DNA of 64,000 nucleotides from Gracilibacillus caseinilyticus (GTDB lineage Bacteria; Bacillota; Bacilli; Bacillales; Amphibacillaceae), in assembly GCF_022919115.1 (NCBI RefSeq), contig NZ_CP095072.1:4278001-4342000 (forward strand). Direction: 5' to 3'. The position numbers and the translations under genes are program-made. The notes below the pieces were generated by a model. It did no database searches. It was given only the letters and a program-made list of their open reading frames with translations, and was not told the DNA's origin. Shown piece after piece: positions 1 to 7,823 of the stretch (its first letter is position 1; the number at the start of each line of letters is the position of its first letter).

Positions 1-1
1 A

Positions 2-211
2 GAGGATAAGGCACTTCATCCGGTTGGTCTCGTTGCCTCGAATGCAATGGCTTCCTTAGCGACAAAAGGTGAAAACGCCAGAAATGCTGTTGATCTCTTC
101 TGGAATACACCAGTAAGGACGGGGCAAAGAAGATATTATGATAATTGTTTATACTTTTTCAGTTTGTTAGCGCTTAGTGGAAATTTTAAAATTTGGTATC
201 CAGCTGAATAG
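2..211 (+). CDS. GH8 reducing-end xylose-releasing exo-oligoxylanase, C-terminal fragment
   Basis: Only the last 69 codons lie in the window; the gene enters from the left edge and stops at TAG 209-211. The readable tail contains HPVGLVASNAMASLA, then DLFWNTPVRTGQRRYYDN, then LYFFSLLALSGNFKIW. This is the ending I know from GH8 Rex-type enzymes (EC 3.2.1.156), which are intracellular and remove xylose from the reducing end of xylo-oligosaccharides. The call rests on family recognition of the tail only; catalytic residues are outside the window. The neighbouring xylB-xylA-xylR genes fit, because Rex would feed xylose to xylose isomerase. Another (alpha/alpha)6 glycosidase is possible but less likely. 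Confidence 0.75.
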   Translation, partial: EDKALHPVGLVASNAMASLATKGENARNAVDLFWNTPVRTGQRRYYDNCLYFFSLLALSGNFKIWYPAE

Positions 212-253
212 ACCGAAGAATATTTGGCGTGAACAAACTATTAGGTAAGAAAA

Positions 254-275
254 ACCGGCCATATACCCACCCGGT
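254..275. terminator. Weak hairpin after the GH8 gene
   Basis: A 5-bp stem (ACCGG/CCGGT) with a 12-nt loop has an A/T-rich run on each side, and its better T-run reads on the minus strand. It is the only terminator-like structure between the GH8 stop and the repeat element at 304. The short stem makes this a weak call. Confidence 0.25.
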
Positions 276-303
276 CTTACTATCTTTTGTGTATATAGCT
301 ACC

Positions 304-881
304 TATAATATGGATTATGTAAAGTAGAACTGTCTGAATCGTGATAATTTTGATAGTTTATATGTGCGTAGCAAAGCTCCGGAAATATGCTCCGCGTCCT
401 GTGGGGCACGGCTTCAGCTAGGCTACTACTTGAACAACTTCTTTGCTGCCTTGTGCCGAGGAAGCCTGCTTCGAAGCAATACATACAGACACAGGCACAG
501 ACTAAGTGGATCTTCAGCTCGCGCTGACGCATGAGGAGTCTCCGCATATTTCCTACGCTTAAGTGAAGTGCTACAACGTATGGAACAGCTAAAAGCAGTC
601 GTGCTAGGCATTGTATATCACTAAATGAAGCAGATAGTACTCCATATCCTATCTGTCGCATTATTTGTGGAGCTATACATGAGCGTAGGCCAACCACGTA
701 GACTCCCGCGGGACATGCAGGTGCGGAAGATCCACTTTGTGAAGTGCCCTTGTTCACAAAGTTAGCTTCAGCCGTGCCCCGCAGGACGCGAAGTGGTTGG
801 CCGAAGCGGTATCCTTGCACATTAAACTTCTCAATATGAATGCTTGGCTAGTAATGTCTAGTTTACATAATCCATATTATA
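304..881 (+). repeat. Foldback/MITE-like element, copy 1
   Basis: A noncoding element bounded by perfect 20-bp terminal inverted repeats: 304-323 reads TATAATATGGATTATGTAAA and 862-881 is its reverse complement. Inside are two hairpin modules. Module A (381-553) is closed by GGAAATATGC/GCATATTTCC. Module B (688-802) is closed by GGCCAACCAC/GTGGTTGGCC. The same two modules recur at 25036-25627 and 42142-42728. The open frames crossing the element are not conserved between copies, so I regard it as noncoding. No transposase is present. It fills most of the gene-free stretch 212-1126. Confidence 0.85.
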
Positions 882-959
882 AGTAAACATTTTTTTAATC
901 TTGATCGACTTCTGTAGTACATCTTTATGACAGTGATTATATACTTTCTTGTCTTGTAA

Positions 960-1010
960 AAAAACCGAACGATAAATCCAATGTTCGACATTCGATTTCG
1001 TTCGGTTTTT
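960..1010. terminator. Strong bidirectional terminator downstream of xylB
   Basis: A 13-bp perfect stem (AAAAACCGAACGA paired with TCGTTCGGTTTTT) has T-runs on both strands. It lies 117 bp beyond the xylB stop and probably ends the leftward xylAB transcript. It could also insulate the operon from element copy 1. Confidence 0.7.
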
Positions 1011-1126
1011 CTTATGCGTAAATAAATGTATATACTTACAATCATAAAGGAGATTGCAGTGGTAGCCGTTTTATACGCTTAAGGAAACGCATCAATCATA
1101 TCAATATGATATCCAAACGGATCACC

Positions 1127-2626
1127 TTATTTTCTAAACTCCATCAACCCATTATTTAATGACCTTGTTTGCTGGTAGACTTGTTTGTACAAGGCAAACA
1201 GTCTCTGGTATTTCTCCACATTTTCAGGGATTGGCTGATAGGTTTCAGCATCTTCCAATAGTGTATCAGCGCACTCCTTAAGTGACGAGAACCAGCCTGA
1301 GCCATAAGCTGCTAACATAGCTGCACCCATTCCAGGGCCTTGTTCACTTTTTTGTTTTACAATATTGGCATTAAAAATATCCGCTTGCATTTGCAGCCAA
1401 TCGGTATTCTTAGCGCCACCACCGATCGAATAAATCGTATCAATCTGTTTTCCGTTCTCTCTGAATATAGCAATCGATTCATTTAAAGAAAACGTGATAC
1501 CCTCCAATACTGAACGAGCAAAGTCCTTCAATGTATGTGAACTGTCCATGCCGATAAAGCTGCTGCGAATTTGAGAATCGGCATGTGGTGTTCTTTCCCC
1601 TGCAATATAAGGGGTGAACAGCAAACCATTAGCACCCGGTGGAACGTCTCCAACACCTGCTAGCAATTCATCAAACGATTGCTCCTCTGCAAATGTTTTC
1701 TTGAACCAGTTTAGACTGTGACCAGCTGCTAATGTAACACCCATGGCATAATAAGCATCTTGTTCCCCGTGGTTAAAATAGTGTACTTTTCCTTGGTAGT
1801 CTTTATCACCGGTAGGCTCATAAGACAGGACAACACCTGACGTCCCGATACTTGCAAATGTTTTTCCTTCTGACAGAATTCCAGAACCGATAGCACCACA
1901 GGCATTATCCGCTCCACCTGCAAATACATTGGTTTCTGATGAAAGTCCAGTTGCTTCTACTATTTCAGAAGTTATTTTTCCAACATTTTTATGCGAGTCT
2001 ACCAATGGCGGACATAGCGAAACATCCAGCCCCAGATCATCGCAGATTTCTTTACTCCATGATTTGTTGGCAACATCCAGCAAGCTAGTGCCAGCAGCAT
2101 CAGAATAATCCATGTGAATCGCCCCACTCAGACGATACCGAACATAATCCTTTGGAAGGACAAAGGTCGATGCTTTCGCAAATAAGTCAGGTTCATTTTC
2201 TTTTACCCACAATATTTTAGGTAAAGTAAATCCTTCTAATGCTAAATTTTTGGTAATCTCTATAAATTTATTTTTGCCGACTTTATCATAAATTTCCTGA
2301 CATTGTTCGGTTGTTCTCGTATCATTCCAAAGAATTGCGTTTCGTACCACTTCTCGATTTTCATCTAATAAAACTAAACCGTGCATTTGCCCGGAAAAAC
2401 TTAATCCTTCAATCTCTTCTGGATTTCCATCGAACTCCCCAATTAACTCCCGTAATCCGGCTACCGTTTGCTCCACCCAATCTTCCGGCTTTTGTTCGGA
2501 GTAGCCTGTTTTTTCCTGAATCAACGGATACTCTTTGGAAACCTCCTGAACTACTTCCCCCTGTTTGTTCACTAACAACAATTTGACAGCACTGGTACCT
2601 AAATCTACACCAATGACATAGCTCAT
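1127..2626 (-). CDS. xylB: Xylulokinase
   Basis: Phosphorylates D-xylulose to xylulose-5-phosphate with ATP in the cytoplasm (EC 2.7.1.17), the second step of xylose catabolism. The 499-residue FGGY-family protein has the usual length for Bacillus XylB. The N-terminal phosphate-binding motif is visible (VIGVDLGTSAVKLLLV, residues 4-19), as are the sugar-site segment SFSGQMHGLVLLD and the C-terminal nucleotide-site motif IGGGAKNTDWLQMQADI. The ATG at 2624-2626 is preceded by AGAGGGG. The gene lies 66 bp downstream of xylA with a hairpin between them, so the two are probably cotranscribed from the xylA promoter. Fifteen readable codons (GDPFGYHIDMIDAFP) follow the stop in the same frame. I cannot assign them. 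Confidence 0.97.
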   Translation of the reverse strand: MSYVIGVDLGTSAVKLLLVNKQGEVVQEVSKEYPLIQEKTGYSEQKPEDWVEQTVAGLRELIGEFDGNPEEIEGLSFSGQMHGLVLLDENREVVRNAILWNDTRTTEQCQEIYDKVGKNKFIEITKNLALEGFTLPKILWVKENEPDLFAKASTFVLPKDYVRYRLSGAIHMDYSDAAGTSLLDVANKSWSKEICDDLGLDVSLCPPLVDSHKNVGKITSEIVEATGLSSETNVFAGGADNACGAIGSGILSEGKTFASIGTSGVVLSYEPTGDKDYQGKVHYFNHGEQDAYYAMGVTLAAGHSLNWFKKTFAEEQSFDELLAGVGDVPPGANGLLFTPYIAGERTPHADSQIRSSFIGMDSSHTLKDFARSVLEGITFSLNESIAIFRENGKQIDTIYSIGGGAKNTDWLQMQADIFNANIVKQKSEQGPGMGAAMLAAYGSGWFSSLKECADTLLEDAETYQPIPENVEKYQRLFALYKQVYQQTRSLNNGLMEFRK

Positions 2627-2648
2627 CGTTAAACCCCTCTCTTTAGTA

Positions 2649-2681
2649 AAGACTTAGCCGCCATGCAGACAGCTAAGTCTT
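2649..2681. terminator. Intercistronic hairpin between xylA and xylB
   Basis: A 10-bp perfect inverted repeat (AAGACTTAGC/GCTAAGTCTT). Its T-run reads on the plus strand; in the sense direction of xylAB (minus) the stem is followed by only a short T stretch. It could partially attenuate xylB or protect the xylA message, rather than end the operon fully. Confidence 0.45.
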
Positions 2682-2692
2682 TTTTCTACTAA

Positions 2693-4018
2693 TTATTGAT
2701 TTGCATAAGCATTTAATAAGTATTGGTTAATCGTTGCTTTAATCAGCTCTTGACGGCCAGACTTATTTTTAATTTCTTTTAAGTTTAGTGCGTGTTCTTC
2801 TAGTGATTTAAAATCAGCTTTACCATCTACGATATCTTTACCAATTCCTTCTTTGAAACTTGCGTAGCGGTCATTAATAATATTTTCAAATACTTGATCT
2901 TCTACTAGCTGGCTTGCCACTTTGTAACCAACTGCGAAATGATCCATACCAGCAATATGTGCATGGAAAAGATCGTCTTGCTCAAATGAACCACGACGTA
3001 CTTTCGCATCAAAGTTAAGACCGCCTGAACCAAGTCCGCCATTTTTAATAATTTCATACATAGCTAGTGTTGTAGAATAAATATCTGCTGGGAATTCATC
3101 CGTATCCCATCCTAATAACGGATCGCCCTGGTTGGCATCAACTGATCCTAATAAGCCATTTACACGTGCATAACGAAGCTCGTGTTCAAACGTATGACCA
3201 GCAAGTGTTGCGTGATTCGCTTCTATGTTTAATTTGAAATGATCTTGAAGACCATATTTTAGTAAAAACGCATGAGCAGATTGTGAATCGAAATCATATT
3301 GATGTGTTGTCGGCTCTTTTGGCTTTGGTTCAATTAAGAATTGTGCGTCAAAGCCGATTTCTTTAGCATAGTCTACTGCCATATGGAAGAAGCGGCCAAG
3401 ATTATCCTGTTCCAAAGCTAAGTCGGTATTCAATAAGGTTTCGTATCCTTCTCGTCCGCCCCAGAACACATAGTTTTCTCCACCTAATTCTTTACCAATC
3501 TCTAATTGCTTTTTCACTTTTGCTGCCGCATAGGCAAACACATCAGCATTACTGGAAGATGCTGCACCATGGACAAAGCGTGGATTAGTAAAGTTATTGG
3601 CAGTGTTCCAAAGCAATTTGGTATCGCTATCTTTCATGTGATCTTTAATTAAAGCAACAATCGTATCAAGATTTTGATATGTTTCGCGTAGTGAATCGCC
3701 TTCAGGTGCTATGTCTACATCATGGAAACAGAAGTACTTCACACCAAGCTTTTCGAAAAATTCAAAAGCAGCTTCTACTCTCGCTTTGGCACGATCCATA
3801 CCTGTGTATTTGTCCCAGTTACGTAATGCAGTACCCGTACCAAATGGGTCAGACAAATCTTCTGTGAACGTATGCCAGTATGCCACACCAAAGCGAAGAA
3901 ATTCTTCCATCGACTGGCCGTTTATTTTTTCTTCCGGATTATAAAATTTAAATGCAAGTGGATTTTTTGATTTAGGTCCTTCATACTGAATCTTGTTAAC
4001 GTTTTCAAACCATGTCAT
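2693..4018 (-). CDS. xylA: Xylose isomerase
   Basis: Interconverts D-xylose and D-xylulose (EC 5.3.1.5) using two divalent metals. The 441-residue protein has the length of class II bacterial xylose isomerases. The catalytic His/Asp region is seen as [12 protein letters not shown] (His99). Metal-site segments follow: [47 protein letters not shown] and [19 protein letters not shown]. The ATG at 4016-4018 follows a good GGAGG. A sigma-A promoter and a XylR-like dyad lie upstream, and a perfect cre box lies in codons 4-9, so xylose induction and catabolite repression are both predicted. xylR diverges from it. Confidence 0.98.
   Translation of the reverse strand: MTWFENVNKIQYEGPKSKNPLAFKFYNPEEKINGQSMEEFLRFGVAYWHTFTEDLSDPFGTGTALRNWDKYTGMDRAKARVEAAFEFFEKLGVKYFCFHDVDIAPEGDSLRETYQNLDTIVALIKDHMKDSDTKLLWNTANNFTNPRFVHGAASSSNADVFAYAAAKVKKQLEIGKELGGENYVFWGGREGYETLLNTDLALEQDNLGRFFHMAVDYAKEIGFDAQFLIEPKPKEPTTHQYDFDSQSAHAFLLKYGLQDHFKLNIEANHATLAGHTFEHELRYARVNGLLGSVDANQGDPLLGWDTDEFPADIYSTTLAMYEIIKNGGLGSGGLNFDAKVRRGSFEQDDLFHAHIAGMDHFAVGYKVASQLVEDQVFENIINDRYASFKEGIGKDIVDGKADFKSLEEHALNLKEIKNKSGRQELIKATINQYLLNAYANQ
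3994..4007. promoter_or_regulatory. cre site inside xylA
   Basis: The minus strand reads TGAAAACGTTAACA, a 14/14 match to the Gram-positive cre consensus TGWAANCGNTNWCA. It lies in the first codons of xylA. An intragenic cre in xylA is also the arrangement known for Bacillus xyl operons, so CcpA/HPr-Ser-P roadblock repression is expected. Confidence 0.8.
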
Positions 4019-4065
4019 TTATTCATACCTCCATCGCCTTATTCGGCATAATTGATTTCGTAAAT

Positions 4066-4094
4066 ATTATAGCAACTCCCACAAAGTTTGTCTA
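4066..4094 (-). promoter_or_regulatory. xylA promoter
   Basis: On the minus strand a TAGACA -35 box (4089-4094) and a perfect TATAAT -10 box (4066-4071) are separated by exactly 17 bp. This is the expected sigma-A promoter for xylAB, 48 bp upstream of the xylA start codon. Confidence 0.75.
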
Positions 4095-4107
4095 GTGAAT
4101 AAACAAA
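4087..4107. promoter_or_regulatory. XylR operator
   Basis: An imperfect dyad TTTGTCTA-N5-TAAACAAA covers the xylA -35 box. XylR operators in Bacillus have this TTTGTTTA-type half-site. Its position between the divergent xylA and xylR genes makes steric repression of xylA, and possible autoregulation of xylR, likely. Confidence 0.6.
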
Positions 4108-4180
4108 GATAATAGAATTATTTTATCTCATATGTTAAAATAGTTCTAATTTAATATGCAAAAAGAAATGAGTGTAGCAC

Positions 4181-5356
4181 ATGAGTCAAACATGGAATCA
4201 ATATGTCGTCAAAAAAGAAAACAAAGCATTAGTATTAAAAACAATTTTAGAAAAAGCACCTATTTCGCGTGCAAGCATTGCCCAGGTTACCGGTTTAAAT
4301 AAAGGAACCGTCTCCTCCCTGGTTAGTGAACTGATCAACGAAAAACTAATTCATGAATCTGGCACAGCAGCATCTAGCGGCGGAAGAAGACCGGTCATTC
4401 TCCTTCTTAATGAAAAAGCAGGATTTACAATTTCCGTCGACCTCGGCGTCCAGAACATCTTAGCTGTATTAACCGATTTGCGAGGCAATATTATTTTAGA
4501 AAAGATGACGCATTTTGAAGGTCACGACTTGGATCAAGTACTATCCTCTCTCTATCAATTAATTGATCAATTGATAGAGGAAGCACCACCATCAGAATAT
4601 GGCATCGTAGGGATCGGGATTGGTGTTCCGGGTGTGGTCACAACCGAAGGAGAAATTCTGCTTGCTCCCAATTTAGAATGGAAAAAGGTCCCATTGAAAC
4701 AATTACTCACAGAGCGTTATCAAATACCTGTCACGGTAGAAAATGAAGCAAATGCAGGAGCGTACGGAGAAAAAATGTATGGTGCTGGCGAAATGGCTAA
4801 CGAATTGATTTATGTCAGTGTCAGCATAGGTATTGGTGTCGGTCTATTATTAAATGGAAATCTATACCGCGGATTACGTGGTTTCTCAGGAGAATTAGGT
4901 CACATGACGATCGAAAAAGATGGAAAAAACTGCCGATGCGGAAACCAAGGCTGTTGGGAATTATATGCCTCTGAAAATGCATTATTAGAAAAAGCAGCAA
5001 ATGCTGGTTATCAGACGGGAACGTTAGAGGAGGTCGTAACTGCTGCAGATAATGGAGAAGCGAAAGCACTGGAAATACTTGATGATATTGGCGATTACAT
5101 AGGTGTCGGTATTACGAATATTATCCATATTTTCAACCCAGAACAAGTGGTATTAGGAAATACGATACTTGCCGCCGATGAATATCTATTGCCAGCTATT
5201 GAGAAAAGAATTGAAAAAAATACGATCGGCTTTAACAAAGATGATGTACAAGTTAGTCCGGCAAAATTAAAGCAACATTCCACTGTGCTAGGTATAGCTG
5301 CCTTCAATATTGAAAAGTTCTTTCAAGAAACAGGGAATGAAATGATTGCGAATTAA
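4181..5356 (+). CDS. xylR: Xylose operon repressor, ROK family
   Basis: A 391-residue DNA-binding repressor that should release the xyl operator when xylose binds. The N-terminal winged-helix domain is visible at about residues 16-60 (ILEKAPISRASIAQVTGLNK...VSSLVSELINE). A ROK sugar-kinase-like domain follows, with SVDLGVQNILAVLTDL and the zinc motif CRCGNQGCWE. It is divergent from xylA with a 162-bp shared control region. The upstream sequence AAAGAAATGAG is a poor ribosome binding site, so expression is probably low, as suits a repressor. The length and xylAB neighbourhood make XylR much more likely than another ROK regulator. Confidence 0.93.
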   Translation: MSQTWNQYVVKKENKALVLKTILEKAPISRASIAQVTGLNKGTVSSLVSELINEKLIHESGTAASSGGRRPVILLLNEKAGFTISVDLGVQNILAVLTDLRGNIILEKMTHFEGHDLDQVLSSLYQLIDQLIEEAPPSEYGIVGIGIGVPGVVTTEGEILLAPNLEWKKVPLKQLLTERYQIPVTVENEANAGAYGEKMYGAGEMANELIYVSVSIGIGVGLLLNGNLYRGLRGFSGELGHMTIEKDGKNCRCGNQGCWELYASENALLEKAANAGYQTGTLEEVVTAADNGEAKALEILDDIGDYIGVGITNIIHIFNPEQVVLGNTILAADEYLLPAIEKRIEKNTIGFNKDDVQVSPAKLKQHSTVLGIAAFNIEKFFQETGNEMIAN

Positions 5357-5357
5357 T

Positions 5358-5402
5358 CATCACCCCATGTCAGCGAATATCATATGCTGACATGGGGTGA
5401 TG
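5358..5402 (+). promoter_or_regulatory. Perfect 17-bp hairpin that buries the sodF ribosome binding site
   Basis: 5358-5374 (CATCACCCCATGTCAGC) and 5386-5402 form a perfect 17-bp inverted repeat with an 11-nt loop. The right arm contains GGGGTGAT, the only plausible Shine-Dalgarno for the ATG at 5405. The stem is not followed by a T-run on either strand, so it does not look like an ordinary intrinsic terminator. In an mRNA reading through from xylR it would block translation of sodF. A role in transcription termination or mRNA stability is also possible. Confidence 0.6.
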
Positions 5403-5404
5403 TC

Positions 5405-6265
5405 ATGGATAAAGATTATCAAGCCTATTTGGAGAAGTTGTTAGAATGGGGCGAAAAAGTAAAACAAAAGCTGACCGAATCAGATTTGACGGAAGAAGAA
5501 ATCAAACATGCCACAAAACAAGTTGAAATTTGGCAGGAAAACTTGTCCGAAATGTTGCTGACTACTCACGATGAGGATTTAGATCGATTAGAAGATGTCA
5601 GAATGCAAGCTGAGCAACTTGTTGAAAATTTCAGAAAGCCACAAGAAAGCAGTATTCCGTATGGCAAACACAAGCTGCCACCATTACCTTATGCCTATAA
5701 CGCACTTGAGCCATACATTAGTGAACAAATCATGCGCCTTCATCATCAAAAACATCATCAAGCATATGTAGATGGTTTAAATAAAGCAGAAAAAGCATTA
5801 TATATCGATAAGAAGGATTCCATCAAACATTGGTTACGGGAGCAGGCATTTCACGGTTCTGGTCATTACTTACACACTATCTTCTGGTACAATATGACAC
5901 CGAAAAGCAAGAAAAAACCGGCAGGCGCAATTTTGAGACAGATCGAGAAAGACTTTGGTTCCTGGAGAGCATTTAAAGAAATGTTTACTAAAGTGGCTAA
6001 CTCAGTGGAAGGTGATGGCTGGGCAGTGCTATTATGGTCGCCAAGAAGCGGAAAATTAGCTGTTCAATCGTTTGAAAAACATCAGCTATTCCAAGTACCA
6101 GACACTATCCCTCTATTAGTGTTAGATGTATGGGAACATGCCTATTATCTGCAACATTTCAATGATAAAGCAGCATACATCGATAACTGGTGGAATGTAG
6201 TGAACTGGGATAATGTTAACGAGCGCTTTAAAGAAGCAAGCAAAGTGAAATGGCAGTTGTTCTAA
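5405..6265 (+). CDS. sodF: Superoxide dismutase (Fe/Mn family) with N-terminal extension, SodF-like
   Basis: Dismutates superoxide to oxygen and hydrogen peroxide. The 286-residue protein has a charged, probably helical extension (residues 1-85) ahead of a complete Fe/Mn SOD domain that begins YGKHKLPPLPYAYNALEPYIS. All four metal ligands can be placed: His113 (LHHQKHH), His157 (YLHTIFW), Asp241 and His245 (DVWEHAYY). The length and extension match B. subtilis SodF (about 281 aa) rather than the ~200-aa SodA. I chose the ATG at 5405 because GGGGTGAT precedes it; an in-frame ATG at 5384 has no ribosome binding site. The binding site sits in a long hairpin. Confidence 0.9.
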   Translation: MDKDYQAYLEKLLEWGEKVKQKLTESDLTEEEIKHATKQVEIWQENLSEMLLTTHDEDLDRLEDVRMQAEQLVENFRKPQESSIPYGKHKLPPLPYAYNALEPYISEQIMRLHHQKHHQAYVDGLNKAEKALYIDKKDSIKHWLREQAFHGSGHYLHTIFWYNMTPKSKKKPAGAILRQIEKDFGSWRAFKEMFTKVANSVEGDGWAVLLWSPRSGKLAVQSFEKHQLFQVPDTIPLLVLDVWEHAYYLQHFNDKAAYIDNWWNVVNWDNVNERFKEASKVKWQLF

Positions 6266-6336
6266 ACCACTGTTAAATCTAGCCAGGAGATGCATTCGAA
6301 CTACATCATTGCTAAAATTTGCTCATATATCAAATG

Positions 6337-6400
6337 AAAAGCCGAACGGTAGCATAAAATTGTCCTCAAACAAGATTCATGCTGCCCCTCGCCTTTTCTT
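6337..6400 (+). terminator. Terminator after sodF
   Basis: A long imperfect stem pairs AAAAGCCGAACGGTAGCAT (6337-6355) with a segment at 6379-6396, with 14 of 19 positions complementary. It is followed by a T-rich run. It lies 70 bp past the sodF stop and is the likely end of that transcript. Confidence 0.5.
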
Positions 6401-6477
6401 TTATGCTGTATCTATAAACTTGAAGTAACTTTGTGCAATAGAGTAATAGAGCTGCCATTTTGAAAGATTTTAAGTGC

Positions 6478-6701
6478 TAAGTAAAGCTCCGGAAATATGC
6501 GTAGCTCTACAACAATTGGAACAGCTAAAAGCAGTGGCGCTAGGCATGATGCATCATATGAATGAGGTATAGACACTAAAGGATACCGCTCAAAATGCCA
6601 CCTCTTGTAACAGTTGTAGATCCTAAACATTAGCGTAGACCAACTACGTAGACTCCCGCGGGACGTGCAGGATGCGAAGTGGTTAGCCGGAGCGATATCC
6701 C
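6478..6701 (+). repeat. Decayed derivative of the foldback element, copy 4
   Basis: Starts with the module A marker GCTCCGGAAATATGC and ends with module B text (ACGTAGACTCCCGCGGGAC, then GATGCGAAGTGG and GGAGCGATATCC), as in copy 1. The central part is much shorter, and I can find no terminal inverted repeats. It is a degenerate internal-deletion form. Together with the preceding terminator it accounts for most of the gene-free stretch 6266-6771. Confidence 0.65.
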
Positions 6702-6771
6702 ACCACCACAAAACATGTCAATAGGATTTCACGCCTGATCATCACATTTTATAGAACTAAATCTTCATTAC

Positions 6772-7080
6772 TTATAGTTGTGTCCGATCATATTCTTTCC
6801 CATAATGCTTTCGTGCTGAGAATTCGTGTACGAGGCGAATGGATGGTTTGATTAGAAATTGTACACTAGCGATGACAAATAGTGTGACACCCCATGTTTT
6901 CAATGATTCAAAATAAAAAAAGATACTGCCGATCAGAAACCAGACCGCAATGGTAAAATCATTAATCGTATATAAAATATCATAGATATTTTTATAAAAG
7001 CGTTTATGCTGTTTCATGCGTTGATCTACATAATTCTTACGTGATGAGTCATGTTGATAGTGCCGAGATCTTTCTTCCAT
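6772..7080 (-). CDS. YrhK-like small membrane protein
   Basis: A 102-residue protein with a charged N-terminus (residues 1-35) and two predicted membrane segments (NDFTIAVWFLIGSIFFYF and GVTLFVIASVQFLIKP), ending in a charged tail. The pattern IYDILYTINDFTIAVWFLIGSI resembles the YrhK domain of Bacillus, whose function is unknown. I start it at 7080, where AAGGAGGAG precedes the ATG; an upstream ATG at 7107 lacks a binding site. It follows eda by 56 bp on the same strand and may be the last gene of the hexuronate transcript, though no metabolic link is evident. Confidence 0.7.
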   Translation of the reverse strand: MEERSRHYQHDSSRKNYVDQRMKQHKRFYKNIYDILYTINDFTIAVWFLIGSIFFYFESLKTWGVTLFVIASVQFLIKPSIRLVHEFSARKHYGKEYDRTQL

Positions 7081-7136
7081 CTTTTCTCCTCCTTCATAAC
7101 TCCTCATTTATTGGTTATAACCCAATTTCATGAAGA

Positions 7137-7823
7137 TCAAACATACCTTTTTAAGGAAGAAGACGTATTCCCTGCTATTTTTCTTGCGTTTTTCACCTTA
7201 TTTATAAATTGGTTTGCTTTTGAGGAAATATCTGTTAAGTATGCTTCCGACAGTTCGGTCGTTCCTTTCACTAATGTACTTCCGGCCCCTATTGCCACTG
7301 CTCCGGCTTTAATATATTCCCCTGCGTTCTGGAGATCGATCCCACCTGTTGGTATCACAGGAATATGAGGTAAAGGACCCTTTAAGTCTTTAAAAAAACG
7401 TGGTCCAAGTACACTGGCAGGAAATACCTTGATCATATCTGCACCATTCTCATATGCCGTTAAAATTTCCGTTGGTGTAAAAGCGCCTGCAACGGAAACA
7501 GCACCATATCGCTTGGTCATTTCGATCGTCTCTTTTCTTACCGTTGGGGAAAAAATAAAGGACGCTCCAGCCATAAGAGCTGCTCTTGCTGTTTCTGCAT
7601 CCAATACAGTGCCCGCACCTACTATCACATCATCACCAAATTTATCCTTAACCTGTTCAATTAACGTTAAGACCTTCGGAGTTTCCACCGTTATTTCTAA
7701 AATGGTTACTCCTCCATCATACAATGCTTGTGCTACTGGAATAATTGTCTTAGGCGTCATATTCCGCATAACGGCAATAACCCCTGTATCGGTCATTCTT
7801 TGTAAACCATGCACATTGATCAC
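7137..7823 (-). CDS. eda: KDPG/KHG aldolase
   Basis: Cleaves 2-keto-3-deoxy-6-phosphogluconate into pyruvate and glyceraldehyde-3-phosphate (EC 4.1.2.14), the last step of hexuronate degradation. The 228-residue protein has the TIM-barrel motifs of the family: GVTILEITVETPK, DVIVGAGTVLD, the Schiff-base lysine segment DMIKVFPASVLGP and the phosphate site IPTGGID. The GTG at 7821-7823 directly abuts the kdgK stop. A second in-frame GTG at 7814 has better spacing from AGGTAGGTG, so the first three residues are uncertain. The C-terminus is about 10-15 residues longer than usual. Confidence 0.93.
   Translation of the reverse strand: MINVHGLQRMTDTGVIAVMRNMTPKTIIPVAQALYDGGVTILEITVETPKVLTLIEQVKDKFGDDVIVGAGTVLDAETARAALMAGASFIFSPTVRKETIEMTKRYGAVSVAGAFTPTEILTAYENGADMIKVFPASVLGPRFFKDLKGPLPHIPVIPTGGIDLQNAGEYIKAGAVAIGAGSTLVKGTTELSEAYLTDISSKANQFINKVKNARKIAGNTSSSLKRYV

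Noticed and set aside
299-820. Long open frame of about 173 codons across element copy 1, and similar frames in copies 2 and 3
   Set aside because: The frames differ in strand, length and sequence between copies, have no ribosome binding sites, and are explained by GC-rich hairpin modules with few stops.
1082-1126. Fifteen codons after the xylB stop in the same frame (GDPFGYHIDMIDAFP) that look protein-like
   Set aside because: Too short to assign, no start or ribosome binding site, and xylB already has its full family length. It could be a relic of a lost downstream gene but cannot be supported.
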